Source: JADJNW01 sp964517145
Lineage (GTDB): Bacteria; Bacteroidota; Bacteroidia; Chitinophagales; Saprospiraceae
Length of the DNA: 39,348 nucleotides
Direction: 5' to 3'
Assembly: GCA_964517145.1 (NCBI GenBank)
Contig: CAZFBN010000035.1
Location: forward strand, 1 to 39,348
Shown in pieces: positions 1 through 7,556 of this stretch; within the stretch, counting starts at the first letter, position 1, and each line of letters opens with the position of its first letter. A program made the position numbers and the translations under genes. Under the pieces are notes generated by a model. It searched no databases and was not told the origin of the DNA. It worked only from the letters and a program-made list of their open reading frames with translations.

Positions 1-16
1 GTGCGTTTACTTGCTA

Positions 17-223
17 TTAGATGTGGAAAAACTTAATTTTTAACAGCTTCTCAGGATTACATAAATCACCTATTGGGTCAACATAAATCACTAAATTAAT
101 ATACCCAACTACCAGTCCAAAATCTTCGTACAATATTTCGCCATCAACAGTAGCTTGCCCTTTCACACTCTCATTACACAGTAAGTAGCAAAAAATCAAC
201 AATAAAATGACTTTCGTTTTCAT
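17..223 (-). CDS. Small secreted hypothetical protein (68 aa)
   Basis: I do not recognise this protein. The ATG chosen gives a 68-residue product beginning with a classic Sec signal peptide: MKTK, then a hydrophobic run (VILLLIFCYLL), then a likely cleavage site near SVKGQA. The mature part is only about 45 residues, has one Cys, and shows no known motif. An in-frame start further upstream would add 21 residues, but these would run through the inverted repeat at 248-400, so the inner ATG is preferred. The gene may be the 5' remnant of a longer secreted protein, since such a short mature chain is unusual. It lies at the window edge next to repeat-rich DNA. Whether it is expressed is unknown. 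Confidence 0.4.
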   Translation of the reverse strand: MKTKVILLLIFCYLLCNESVKGQATVDGEILYEDFGLVVGYINLVIYVDPIGDLCNPEKLLKIKFFHI

Positions 224-247
224 GATTAAAAATCGTTTTTGGAAGAG

Positions 248-400
248 CTTGTTTAAAATTAATGAAAAATCGTAATATCTTTTCAAACTAAGCTCCTACG
301 TTCTCGTATTTTGGAAGATTCAACAATCTACTCTTGAATAAGAGAATGTAGCGTCGAATTGCCTCTGTCATATTAAATAAAATCGTCAATTTTAAACAAG
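248..400. repeat. MITE-like nested inverted repeat 1
   Basis: Terminal inverted repeats TTGTTTAAAATT (249-260) and AATTTTAAACAA (388-399) enclose about 127 bp. Inside is a second inverted pair, CTACGTTCTC (296-305) against GAGAATGTAG (342-351), with one mismatch. The same terminal 12-mer pair bounds the element at 656-856, so this looks like a dispersed, non-coding mobile or palindromic element. No coding capacity is seen. Confidence 0.55.
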
Positions 401-655
401 TTCGAATTAAAAAAATGGATGAAATGCGCTGCTGGTACCATTGCAGCTACTGCGCCTACCCGTCGGTAGGCAAGGATGTCCATCCTGTCCTTTAGTGTGT
501 TATTTGCCCGCCTTTGGCAGGTTGTTCAAAAGTGTTTGAAAGTCATAGTAGTGTTTCTCAAAAAAAGAGGTCGTGCAAATATTTAGAACTTGGTGAGTTG
601 ATATTCTGAAGGGTAGATACTGTTATTTCAACTCGTTTTTACAAAAATAAAGAAG
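401..655. other. Gene-free spacer with short hairpins
   Basis: No convincing ORF or RNA gene is seen. Two perfect small hairpins lie side by side: CCTACC/GGTAGG (455-470) and GGATG/CATCC (474-485). They sit in a GC-richer patch between AT-rich repeat elements. The text TTGTTCAAAA near 525 resembles the ends of the neighbouring inverted repeats, so part of this spacer may be a decayed element. Confidence 0.3.
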
Positions 656-856
656 TTGTTTAAAATTAAGGATTTTGTTTAATATGAAAACGAACCAGTA
701 TAGTTGATAAAGCACCTAATTTCGCCACCAAGGCACAAAATCACTAAGTCTCACGAAAGCTTTGTGTAAAATTTGTGCCTTTGTGTATTTGTGGCAGATC
801 GTAAAAAACACTCATTTATTTGATTAGTATTAAGATTATTTATCAATTTTAAACAA
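656..856. repeat. MITE-like nested inverted repeat 2
   Basis: The ends TTGTTTAAAATT (656-667) and AATTTTAAACAA (845-856) are perfect inverted copies. In the middle is a 72-bp imperfect palindrome (724-795) that opens GCCACCAAGGCACAAA and closes TTTGTGGC. Its right arm carries TTTGTG words spaced 11, 8 and 8 bp apart. The same word spacing recurs in the element at 3203-3333, showing that the two are related copies. Confidence 0.65.
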
Positions 857-963
857 GCTCAAAAATAAGCAATTAAAAAAGCAATGGCGGGTATGTAAAC
901 TTTATGTTAATAAAAACAAGGTGTCGCCGATTGGCATAAACAAACCTAGGAGGTTTTATACGA

Positions 964-1014
964 ATACGTAATACGTTTATGAAACTTTTAAAGTTTCGTA
1001 AACGTATTACGTAT
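964..1014. repeat. REP-type palindrome upstream of RAYT gene
   Basis: A 51-bp palindrome with a single mismatched pair (980/998) is centred at 989. Its core is GTTTATGAAACTTT facing AAAGTTTCGTAAAC. An extra half-site, GTTTCGTAAACGTATTC, follows at 1016-1032. The same core is found downstream of the transposase gene at 1745-1799, so the gene sits between two cognate palindromes, as REP-associated transposases do. Confidence 0.75.
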
Positions 1015-1051
1015 AGTTTCGTAAACGTATTCATAAAAACATATTTACACC

Positions 1052-1714
1052 ATGAAAATAGACTACTGGCAAAAGTTAAATCCCGGCTTCGTATATCACA
1101 TCTATAATCGTACCGTTGGCAAGGAACATCTTTTTATTACCGATGCGAATTACCAGTTTTTCCTTACAAAGTGGAAGGAATACCTGCCATATCTGGATGT
1201 ATATGCCTATTGTTTGATGCCCAATCATTTTCATTTTCTGGTGCAGGTGAAGCCATTAGACGAAGCCTTGTACGTACATCTTGCGCGGCAGCAAACGGTA
1301 AAAGCCGAACAATGCTTGATGGAAGTAATTACTTATGCCGATTATCTGGAAGACCAGTTCAAGCGTTTATTTAGCAGTTATGCTTTAGCCTATAATAAAT
1401 AACAAGAACGCCACGGTGCTTTATTTCAAAAAAGATTCAAAAGAGTAGCGCTCCGTGAGCCCCATCGGCAACTATACATATTAGGGTACATTCATCACAA
1501 TCCCATTCATCATGGTTTTTGCAATCACTATGAACAGTGGCAATATTCTTCCTGGGCTGCCTACTGCCAACCCGCACGCCCTTCCTTATTACAACGGTCA
1601 ATGGTATTAAGCTGGTTTGATGAAAATCCGGAGTTAGCCCGAATGAAGTGGCTGGAATTTCATAAAAACTTTAAATTAGACCAAAAAATAGGTAGCGATT
1701 GCCTCGAAGAGTAG
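1052..1714 (+). pseudogene. REP-associated tyrosine transposase (RAYT, IS200-like Y1), interrupted by TAA
   Basis: This is an HUH single-strand transposase of the Y1/IS200-like superfamily, RAYT branch, which cuts and moves REP palindromes. The opening YHIYNRTVGKEHLF and the segment YCLMPNHFHFLV, with HUH residues H59-F60-H61, are typical. Candidate catalytic tyrosines are Y110 and Y114. Codon 117 is TAA (1400-1402). Reading straight through in the same frame restores a normal family C-terminus (QERHGALFQKRFKR, then YILGYIHHNPIHHGF) and ends at TAG 1712-1714, about 220 codons in all. A point nonsense mutation is therefore likely; the 116-residue product would lose the C-terminal region. Palindromes with a shared core flank the gene at 964-1014 and 1745-1799. 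Readthrough or a sequencing error is the alternative. Confidence 0.85.
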
Positions 1715-1744
1715 GCTCGCCTTCACGTTACGTTTTACATTTGG

Positions 1745-1799
1745 TTACGTTTTTTACGTTTACGAAACTTTAAAAGTTTCGTAAACGTAAAAAACGTAA
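1745..1799. repeat. REP-type perfect palindrome downstream of RAYT gene
   Basis: This is a perfect 55-bp palindrome centred at 1772, with arms TTACGTTTTTTACGTTTACG and so on around the core GAAACTTT-A-AAAGTTTC. Its core matches the upstream palindrome at 964-1014. It begins 30 bp past the terminal stop of the interrupted transposase. It can fold as a long hairpin in DNA or RNA and is the probable substrate of the RAYT. Confidence 0.75.
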
Positions 1800-1994
1800 A
1801 ACATTTCCCAAAAGTTATTATTTTTGTCATCATTATTACAACACGCCAACTGGCAACTTACCCAAGCAAGTACACACCTACAGGTAGAGCGCATTTTATT
1901 ATCTCAAACAGACACACAACTTAGCACCGCACCGCTACTACTAGCAGTAGCCTTAATTTCATTGACTTTTATGGCATTTTAATGTTCGGCAAGG

Positions 1995-2267
1995 GGCTTG
2001 CCCAATGGCAGAGCAAGGCTGCTCAATGCTTGGGTAAGATTGCCTGGTCATTGGACGGGCTTGCCCAAGAGTTGGGCAGGCTTGTCGAAGGGTTCATCAG
2101 GCTTGTCCAATCATTGGACAGGCTTACCCAGTGGTCGGTCAGGGCTGCCCAATGCTTGGTCGGGCTTGCCGGATGGTTCGTCAGAGCTGCCCAACCGTTG
2201 GGCAGGCTTGCGCTATGCTTGAGCAGGCTTGTCCAGGGCTTCGGCAAGCTTGCCAAATGATTGGGCA
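1995..2267 (+). repeat. Tandem 21-bp degenerate repeat, 13 units
   Basis: Thirteen consecutive units of exactly 21 bp are present, with a consensus close to GGCTTGCCCAATNNTTGGGCA. Examples are 2058-2078, 2100-2120 and 2184-2204. Each unit is itself an inverted repeat (TGCCCAA against TTGGGCA). Because 21 bp is seven codons, several frames on both strands stay open, giving heptad-like peptides such as RLVQSLD or GLPNAWS. No start or known domain supports a real protein. The array stops 73 bp before the ATG of the gene at 2341 and stays in frame with it, so it could be its leader or a fused N-terminus. The stretch 1800-1994 before it holds nothing recognisable. Confidence 0.8.
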
Positions 2268-2340
2268 AGACCACTTTGGTAAGCTGCCATTTTACATAGT
2301 AAATCATCTTTATTATTTCAAATTTATAATCTCTTTTCGT

Positions 2341-3030
2341 ATGGCTAAATCATATTATCTACCAAAGAGCGACGAAGATCGGGTACTCTGGTTGAATAAT
2401 TTTTCAACTAAGATTGTTTATTACGCCATTAAGTATAACATTACACCCGAAGAAGTAATGGATATGCAAAACAGTGCCTTGTATTTTGAAGCGGTGGTGA
2501 AGTACAAAAATCAATTGAACGCGCATAATACGGCGACTACCGACCATAAAAATGCCATGCGCGATGGACTGCCAGATGACGCTACTTTGCAAGGATTACA
2601 ACCACCCATGCTGATGCTCCCGGCACCGGTGCAACCGGGTATTTTCAAGCGGGCAAAGGCTTTGGTAAACCGCATCAAGGCACATGTCAACTATGCAGAG
2701 GCAGATGGCAAAGACCTCGGCATCATCGGTGCAGAGCTAAGCATTGATTTTCATAATATCAAACCGAACTTCTCTATTCGCCTGGTAGCAGGTGGACATC
2801 CTGACCTGGTATAGACGCGGCAGGGTATGACGGCGGTGGAGATTCAGAAGCGGGTGGGTGATGAGCCCTGGCGTTCGCTGGCAATAGATACCGTGCCAAC
2901 GTACATTGATAAAGAGCCGCTGCCGTCGTCGGGGCAAAGTGCGGTGTGGCAGTATCGCATGATTTATCACTTCAAAGACGAGCGAGTGGGTGTGTGGAGT
3001 GATGTGGTGACGATCACGGTGACGGGGTAG
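2341..3030 (+). pseudogene. Bacteroidota hypothetical protein (MAKxxYLP family), interrupted by TAG
   Basis: The frame starts MAKSYYLPKSDEDRVLWLNN and would encode 229 residues. Codon 158 is TAG (2812-2814) where context suggests TGG (Trp): the reading HPDLV-stop-TRQGMTAVEIQKR continues without a frame change to TAG at 3028-3030. The N-terminal two-thirds is helical and has no motif I can name. The C-terminal part (VEIQKRVGDEPWRSLAIDT, then VWQYRMIYHFKDERVG, WSDVVTITVTG) has the look of a fibronectin-III-like beta sandwich. I recall similar hypothetical proteins in Bacteroidota, but no function is known to me. A nonsense mutation is the simplest reading. If translated as two parts, the FnIII-like half could start at ATG 2827. 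The upstream 21-bp repeat array is in the same frame. Confidence 0.7.
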
Positions 3031-3062
3031 CGTTTAGAGTTCGGGATTTAAAGTTTGGAGCG

Positions 3063-3103
3063 AAAAGACGAGTCAAGATTAGGAAAATCGGGCTCGTCTT
3101 TTT
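3063..3103 (+). terminator. Rho-independent terminator
   Basis: AAAAGACGAG (3063-3072) pairs perfectly with CTCGTCTTTT (3093-3102) across a 20-nt loop and ends in T residues. It lies 33 bp after the stop of the interrupted gene at 2341-3030 and suits that gene. Confidence 0.7.
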
Positions 3104-3202
3104 GATTAGAAGCATTTTGCCACCCAATAGAAGTGTCGTCTTCTTTTTTCAATCGGTTTTAGGTTCATTCATTCCTAGTTAAAAGTTTGAAAAAATAGAC
3201 CT

Positions 3203-3333
3203 GTTCAAAAATAAAAAATTATACTATCAAAAGCTTAGCCACAAAAGCACAAAGCCACGAAATCTACACTAAAATCTTTGTGAAAATTTTGTGTTTTAGT
3301 GTTTTTGTGGCAGGTTGAATTTTATTTTTGAAC
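3203..3333. repeat. MITE-like nested inverted repeat 3
   Basis: Outer arms GTTCAAAAATAAAAAATT (3203-3220) and AATTTTATTTTTGAAC (3318-3333) enclose an imperfect palindrome at 3238-3311, which opens GCCACAAAAGCACAAAG and closes TTTTTGTGGC. The inner palindrome is clearly the same family as 724-795: the right-arm TTTGTG-like words have the same 11-8-8 spacing. It occupies most of the spacer between the terminator at 3103 and the nuclease gene at 3436. Confidence 0.65.
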
Positions 3334-3435
3334 AACTTTAATGAATTCATCTGTTAACAATATGACAATGTAGTGCCTAAACGGTAAAACAATGCGATAA
3401 ATGTTTTTAAATTTGCCGAAAATAACCTGCGACCC

Positions 3436-4299
3436 ATGAGCGCCAAAATTTTACTTACTACCCTATGTTTTGCTGTTTTATTGAGTAGTTGCGACGACAA
3501 AGAAGGGCAACAATCCTTACCAGACCCTGACCGGATCGCATTAAATTTGGTATTGGGCAATCCAAGCAGCGCTACTACCGACCGCACCAACGAAGAAAAT
3601 TATCTGATTCAATTGCCGCAATATAGTGTGTCGTATAGCCGCTCTAGGGGCATCCCCAACTGGGTGAGCTGGCACGTGAGTGAAGATTGGCTGGGCGAAG
3701 CGCCTCGCTCGGAGGTATTCCAGGCTTTTACCGAGTTGCCTGCTGGCTGGTACCAGGTGCAACCGGATGATTATCAATTTGTTGCAAATGGTTTTGACCG
3801 AGGACACAACTGCCCTTCTGCCGATCGGACTTTGAATGTGGACGATAATGCTGCGACGTTTTACATGATTAATATGATTCCGCAGGCGCCTAAGCAAAAT
3901 CAGGGCATTTGGGAAACATTAGAATCTTACTGCCGCAAACTGGTGCGCGAAGGCAACGAATTGTACATCATTTCTGGCAATTACGGCGTGGGAGGCACGA
4001 GTACCAAGGGGTATCGCGAAAAATTGGCAAATGGAAAAATAACGGTTCCCCGGCATTTGTGGAAAGTGATAGTAGTACTGCCTTATGGCAATCAGGATTT
4101 GGATCGGATTGACACGGACACGCGCGTCATAGCGGTCAGCATTCAAAACAAAGATAGTTTGGGCGAGGACGATTGGGCGGATTATCGGGTGTCGGTCAAT
4201 GAAATTGAAGCAGGCAGCGGGTATGATTTGCTATCGGCGTTGCCCAATTCGATTGAATCGGTGCTGGAGGCAAGGGTGGATGAGGAGCAGATTCCTTGA
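3436..4299 (+). CDS. Secreted DNA/RNA non-specific endonuclease, lipoprotein
   Basis: This is a beta-beta-alpha-metal nuclease of the Endonuclease_NS (NucA/Serratia nuclease) family, which cleaves DNA and RNA, probably outside the cell or at the outer membrane. Residues 1-19 form a lipoprotein signal with lipobox LLSSC (Cys19). The catalytic motif is FDRGHNCPSADR with D121-R122-G123-H124. The metal-binding Asn is most likely N155 in NMIPQAPKQNQGIW, 31 residues after the general base H124, which is the usual spacing. The 287-residue length is normal for a secreted member. The gene stands alone between a repeat element and an 8-bp repeat array that begins 2 bp after the stop. A role in nucleic-acid scavenging or eDNA turnover is inferred. 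Confidence 0.9.
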   Translation: MSAKILLTTLCFAVLLSSCDDKEGQQSLPDPDRIALNLVLGNPSSATTDRTNEENYLIQLPQYSVSYSRSRGIPNWVSWHVSEDWLGEAPRSEVFQAFTELPAGWYQVQPDDYQFVANGFDRGHNCPSADRTLNVDDNAATFYMINMIPQAPKQNQGIWETLESYCRKLVREGNELYIISGNYGVGGTSTKGYREKLANGKITVPRHLWKVIVVLPYGNQDLDRIDTDTRVIAVSIQNKDSLGEDDWADYRVSVNEIEAGSGYDLLSALPNSIESVLEARVDEEQIP

Positions 4300-4301
4300 T
4301 G

Positions 4302-4381
4302 GGGTGAAAGGTTGATGGGTTGAAAGGTTGAAAAGTTGAAAGGTTGAAAGGTTGAAAGGTTGAAAGGTTGATGGGTTGATG
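4302..4381 (+). repeat. 8-bp tandem repeat (GGTTGAAA), 10 units
   Basis: Ten adjoining octamers run in strict 8-bp phase, mostly GGTTGAAA with GGTTGATG at both ends (4310-4317, 4366-4381). The array starts 2 bp after the nuclease stop codon. It is followed by a G-run (GGGGGGG near 4385). No gene is seen from 4300 to 4631 apart from this array and the M23 leader. Confidence 0.85.
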
Positions 4382-4469
4382 AAGGGGGGGGAGGAGGAAA
4401 ATAGCTGCATTTATCAAAGCAAAAAGTAGATTTAACAAAAAAAGATTACGCAGAATTAAAATCGAATTC

Positions 4470-4477
4470 TATATTTG
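4470..4477 (+). promoter_or_regulatory. Bacteroidota -7 promoter element (TATATTTG)
   Basis: TATATTTG matches the Bacteroidota consensus TAnnTTTG. Transcription would begin near 4484, giving the M23 peptidase mRNA a leader of about 150 nt. No clear -33 TTTG is visible at the expected distance. Confidence 0.45.
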
Positions 4478-4631
4478 CGCTAGTGAGAATCGGTTTACAA
4501 CCAAAAACATCCCAGGACATATAAGGAAGGACGTCGGTAAGCTGTTATTTTTTTGACCCCCACTCGCTCTACGAACGCTACGATTCTTCACGCTTCCGAC
4601 GATTGTTCACTAACACAAATTTGGGAAAACT

Positions 4632-5972
4632 GTGGATTTAACAGAATCTATTAACCAACTCAAAACGCAATTCGGAAAACTTAAAGCGACAAATTTTTTT
4701 AAATTCAGTTTAATTGGTCTTTCTGCGCTCGCTTTTGGCAGTGTCTTCTATTGGTTTTCTGATGCGCCTGCGCAACTGCGCGCTTCTTTGCACAAAGAAA
4801 AAGAATCGGTCACGCTTTCGGCTTTTCCTGTCAAAATGCCTACATTGAAGTATGGTTTTGCATTGGATACTTTCCAGGTGAAAGAGGGAAAAATTCATTC
4901 CGGACAGTTTCTGGCAGATTTATTGCTGGCACAAAACGTTGATTATCCGTCTATTGAAAAAATTGTGCAAAATGCAAAAGGCGTTTTTCATGTGAATGAA
5001 TTGCGTCCGGGTAATTATTACATGGTATTAACAAAAGACAGTACAAAACAAGCCGATCATTTAGTTTATGAGCCAAATATTTACGAATATGTTGTTTTTA
5101 ATTTAAATGATAAAACGGTAGAACGCGTTAAGCGCCCAACAACGACTGAAATTAAATCGGCAGCCGGTAAAATCGAATATTCCCTGTGGCAAGCCATGAC
5201 AGATGCAGGCATGGGCTACGATCTGGCGGATAAAATGGAAGATGCCTTGCAATGGTCGGTGGATTTTTTGCATTTTCAAAAAGGCGATGAGTTCAAACTG
5301 GTGTACGACCAAAATTACATAGAAGGCAAAGAAGCCGGTGTAGGCAGGGTGCATGCGGCTTATTATAAAAGCGAGAAAAAGGAGCATTTTGCCATTTATT
5401 ATGAAGGCGGCAAATTTAAGGGGTATTATGATTTAAATGGTCGTCCGATGCGCAATGCCTTTCTGAAAGCGCCGGTACGAGCTTCTCGTATTTCATCTTA
5501 TTATAATCTGAATCGTTTTCATCCGATTTTACGTCGGGTACGCCCGCATTTTGGCACCGACTATGCCGCTCCGCATGGTACGCCTATTCTGGCGGTGGGT
5601 GACGGCGTGGTGACAAAAGCTTCTTACACTGGTGGAAATGGTAATTTTGTAAAAATCAAACACAACAGCACTTACGAATCACAATATTTACACATGCGTG
5701 GCTTTGCTAAAGGCATTCGTCCGGGCACTCGCGTAAGCCAAGGGCAAGTCATTGGTTATGTGGGTTCTACGGGTTTGGCAACTGGACCGCACGTGTGCTT
5801 CCGTTTTTGGAAAAATGGCAAGCAAGTCAATCACTTGAAATTAAATCTGCCTGATCTTGAGCCACTTCCGGCGGAAGAAATGGAAAAATTCAAGGGGATT
5901 CGCGATGAGTATTTAGCAAAACTGCAAAATTTGCCTTCGGCAGGCATTGCAGGAAATGCTAGCAATCCTTGA
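4632..5972 (+). CDS. M23 family metallopeptidase (LytM domain), membrane anchored
   Basis: This is a peptidoglycan endopeptidase acting in the periplasm. One transmembrane segment (about residues 23-42, FFKFSLIGLSALAFGSVFYW) anchors the 446-residue protein. The region 80-265 resembles the OapA/LysM-like N-terminal part of Bacteroidota M23 proteins (LRPGNYYMVL). The LytM domain is at about 300-405: HFGTDYAAP supplies H306 and D310, YLHM gives H354, and GPHVCFRFW gives H387 and C389. The usual HxH is HxC here, so Cys would be the third zinc ligand. I recall the same GPHVCFRF text in other Bacteroidota members, so the enzyme is probably active. The start is GTG; no in-frame ATG nearby is better placed. 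Monocistronic, with a candidate promoter at 4470. Confidence 0.88.
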   Translation: MDLTESINQLKTQFGKLKATNFFKFSLIGLSALAFGSVFYWFSDAPAQLRASLHKEKESVTLSAFPVKMPTLKYGFALDTFQVKEGKIHSGQFLADLLLAQNVDYPSIEKIVQNAKGVFHVNELRPGNYYMVLTKDSTKQADHLVYEPNIYEYVVFNLNDKTVERVKRPTTTEIKSAAGKIEYSLWQAMTDAGMGYDLADKMEDALQWSVDFLHFQKGDEFKLVYDQNYIEGKEAGVGRVHAAYYKSEKKEHFAIYYEGGKFKGYYDLNGRPMRNAFLKAPVRASRISSYYNLNRFHPILRRVRPHFGTDYAAPHGTPILAVGDGVVTKASYTGGNGNFVKIKHNSTYESQYLHMRGFAKGIRPGTRVSQGQVIGYVGSTGLATGPHVCFRFWKNGKQVNHLKLNLPDLEPLPAEEMEKFKGIRDEYLAKLQNLPSAGIAGNASNP

Positions 5973-6003
5973 TGGTTTAAAAATTAACGTTTTTTTACAA
6001 CTC

Positions 6004-6036
6004 AATAGCCTCGGATTGGATCAATTCGGGGCTATT
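6004..6036 (+). terminator. Hairpin after M23 gene, terminator candidate
   Basis: AATAGCC (6004-6010) pairs with GGCTATT (6030-6036), and the stem continues inward with CGGATTG against CAATTCG, giving one mismatch. T-rich sequence follows (TTTGGATTTAAATTTT), but the T-run is broken, so termination is plausible rather than certain. Confidence 0.5.
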
Positions 6037-6115
6037 TGGATTTAAATTTTAGGAGTTTTAAATCAATTAGGAAATGTTCGACGATAAAATCGCAACTAAC
6101 ATCTAAATATTTGTT

Positions 6116-6409
6116 ATGACCATAGATGAAAAGCTAATTTCGAGGCTAGAACAATTAGCGCGCCTGGAACTGTCGCCAGAAGAAAACGAGCGACTCATGG
6201 GCGACTTGAACAATATTTTGGCAATGGTAGAAAAATTGCAGGAGTTGGATACCAGTGGCGTGGAGCCTTTGGTGTACATTAACGAAGAAGTAAATTTGTG
6301 GCGGGAAGATGAAGTGGCGCATCAGGTGACGCAAGCAGAAGCGCTGCGTAATGCACCCAAAAGTGACGGCACGTACTTCCGAGTACCAAAAGTGATAGAT
6401 TTGAAGTGA
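6116..6409 (+). CDS. gatC: Asp-tRNA(Asn)/Glu-tRNA(Gln) amidotransferase subunit C
   Basis: GatC stabilises the GatCAB complex, which converts misacylated Glu-tRNA(Gln) or Asp-tRNA(Asn) into the amidated form in the cytoplasm. The 97-residue length, the N-terminal helix with LARLELSPEE, the central ILAMVEKLQELDTSGVEPL and the end YFRVPKVIDLK are all family hallmarks. The gene is separate from gatA and gatB, which are not in the window. It is followed 61 bp later by an ABC ATPase on the same strand, so the two may be co-transcribed, but no functional link is evident. Confidence 0.95.
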   Translation: MTIDEKLISRLEQLARLELSPEENERLMGDLNNILAMVEKLQELDTSGVEPLVYINEEVNLWREDEVAHQVTQAEALRNAPKSDGTYFRVPKVIDLK

Positions 6410-6470
6410 GAATCCAAAACGCAACAGGAAAAAGTATAATTATAAAAATCGTAATTCGTAAATATAGCAT

Positions 6471-7169
6471 ATGGAGTCAATTATCGCGGTACGTAATTTA
6501 AGAAAGATTTACATCATGGGCGACACCCAGGTGAATGCTTTGCAATCCATTTCTTTAGATATTCACAAAAATGAATATGTAGCGTTGATGGGACCATCGG
6601 GTTCGGGTAAATCTACCTTGATGAACTTGTTGGGTTGCTTGGATTCGCCTACAAGCGGAGAATATTTTTTGAATGGTACCAATGTAAGTACCATGACGGA
6701 CAGCGAGTTGGCGGAAGTGCGCAATAAGGAAATTGGTTTTGTATTTCAAACGTTTAACCTCTTGCCACGTTTGTCGGCGCTGGAAAATGTCGCTTTGCCA
6801 TTGGTTTATGCGGGCATGGGAAAATCTAAACGCCTGGAAAGAGCAGCAGAAGTGCTCACCGCCGTCAACCTTGGCGATCGGATGGATCACAAACCCAATG
6901 AATTATCAGGTGGTCAGCGTCAAAGGGTGGCAATCGCCAGAGCTTTGGTGAATCATCCTTCCATTATTTTGGCAGACGAACCGACCGGTAATCTTGATTC
7001 AAAAACTTCGTTAGAAATCATGGCAATTTTTGATGAATTGCATCGGCAAGGCAATACCATTATTTTGGTAACGCACGAATCAGACATCGCCGAATACGCG
7101 CACCGCGTGGTACGGATGCGCGATGGTTTGATCGAAAGCGATGTGACCAAAGCTGCAACCGCCAGGTAA
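6471..7169 (+). CDS. ABC transporter ATP-binding protein (LolD/MacB type)
   Basis: This is the nucleotide-binding subunit of an MacB/LolD/FtsE-class exporter (type VII ABC), working at the inner face of the inner membrane. Walker A is GPSGSGKST (41-49), the Q-loop lies in VFQTFNLLPRLSALENV, the signature is LSGGQ (145-149), Walker B is ILADEPTGNLD (166-176), and the switch His is H202. The text ALENVALPLVYAG is typical of the LolD/MacB group. Length (232 aa) is normal. No permease gene is adjacent, so the substrate (lipoprotein, peptide or drug) cannot be assigned. A terminator at 7252-7275 closes the unit with gatC. Confidence 0.92.
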   Translation: MESIIAVRNLRKIYIMGDTQVNALQSISLDIHKNEYVALMGPSGSGKSTLMNLLGCLDSPTSGEYFLNGTNVSTMTDSELAEVRNKEIGFVFQTFNLLPRLSALENVALPLVYAGMGKSKRLERAAEVLTAVNLGDRMDHKPNELSGGQRQRVAIARALVNHPSIILADEPTGNLDSKTSLEIMAIFDELHRQGNTIILVTHESDIAEYAHRVVRMRDGLIESDVTKAATAR

Positions 7170-7251
7170 ATGGAGAAAAAATCGAGGAGTAAATAATTGA
7201 AATTCAATATTTTATCAGTACGATATTGAGAATATGAACAACGGTCTTTTG

Positions 7252-7275
7252 AAGCCTCTTTTGGGAGGCTTTTTT
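7252..7275 (+). terminator. Rho-independent terminator after ABC ATPase
   Basis: AAGCCTC (7252-7258) and GAGGCTT (7265-7271) form a perfect 7-bp stem with a 6-nt loop, followed by a run of T residues. It lies 82 bp after the ABC ATPase stop. Confidence 0.8.
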
Positions 7276-7556
7276 ATTTTCATCCAAATGGCTTTTGGCT
7301 TGTTTTATAATCATTAAAATCCTTATTTTAATGTGAATAATGGGATTTAGCGCAGCTAAATCGGAGGTTTTCTTACCACCTTAGGCACCTAAGGAAACCT
7401 TAGAATCACCGTTTGGGCGCTCTAAAGGGGGGCAAATAAATAAAACGTCTCGGTTTTTGTAAAACCTTCTAAGCATGTGTTTAATAATTGATTATCAATG
7501 TGATACAGTCCAATTTATCCATAACTCACGTTATTTTAATAAAATATTTTAAACAA
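7276..7556. other. Spacer with two small perfect hairpins
   Basis: This gene-free spacer precedes the cobalamin adenosyltransferase. It contains GATTTAGC/GCTAAATC (7344-7362, loop GCA) and CCTTAGG/CCTAAGG (7379-7394, 2-nt loop). A CACC word stands on both sides of the second hairpin. No B12-box or cobalamin riboswitch core was recognised, so the structure is unexplained. An in-frame start at 7488 would add 23 poorly conserved residues to the downstream protein and was not used. Confidence 0.4.

Noticed and set aside
1800..1981. Open frame ending in LLLAVALISLTFMAF before the 21-bp array
   Set aside because: It has no start codon after an upstream stop, is under 65 codons, and matches no family I know.
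1982..2307. Heptad-repeat proteins in the 21-bp array on either strand
   Set aside because: The frames are open because the unit is 21 bp and self-complementary; no plausible start context or known domain supports them.
4302..4381. CRISPR array
   Set aside because: The units are contiguous octamers with no spacers; no cas gene is in the window.
7276..7556. Cobalamin riboswitch before the PduO-type adenosyltransferase
   Set aside because: Only two short hairpins are present; no B12-box or multi-stem core was recognised.
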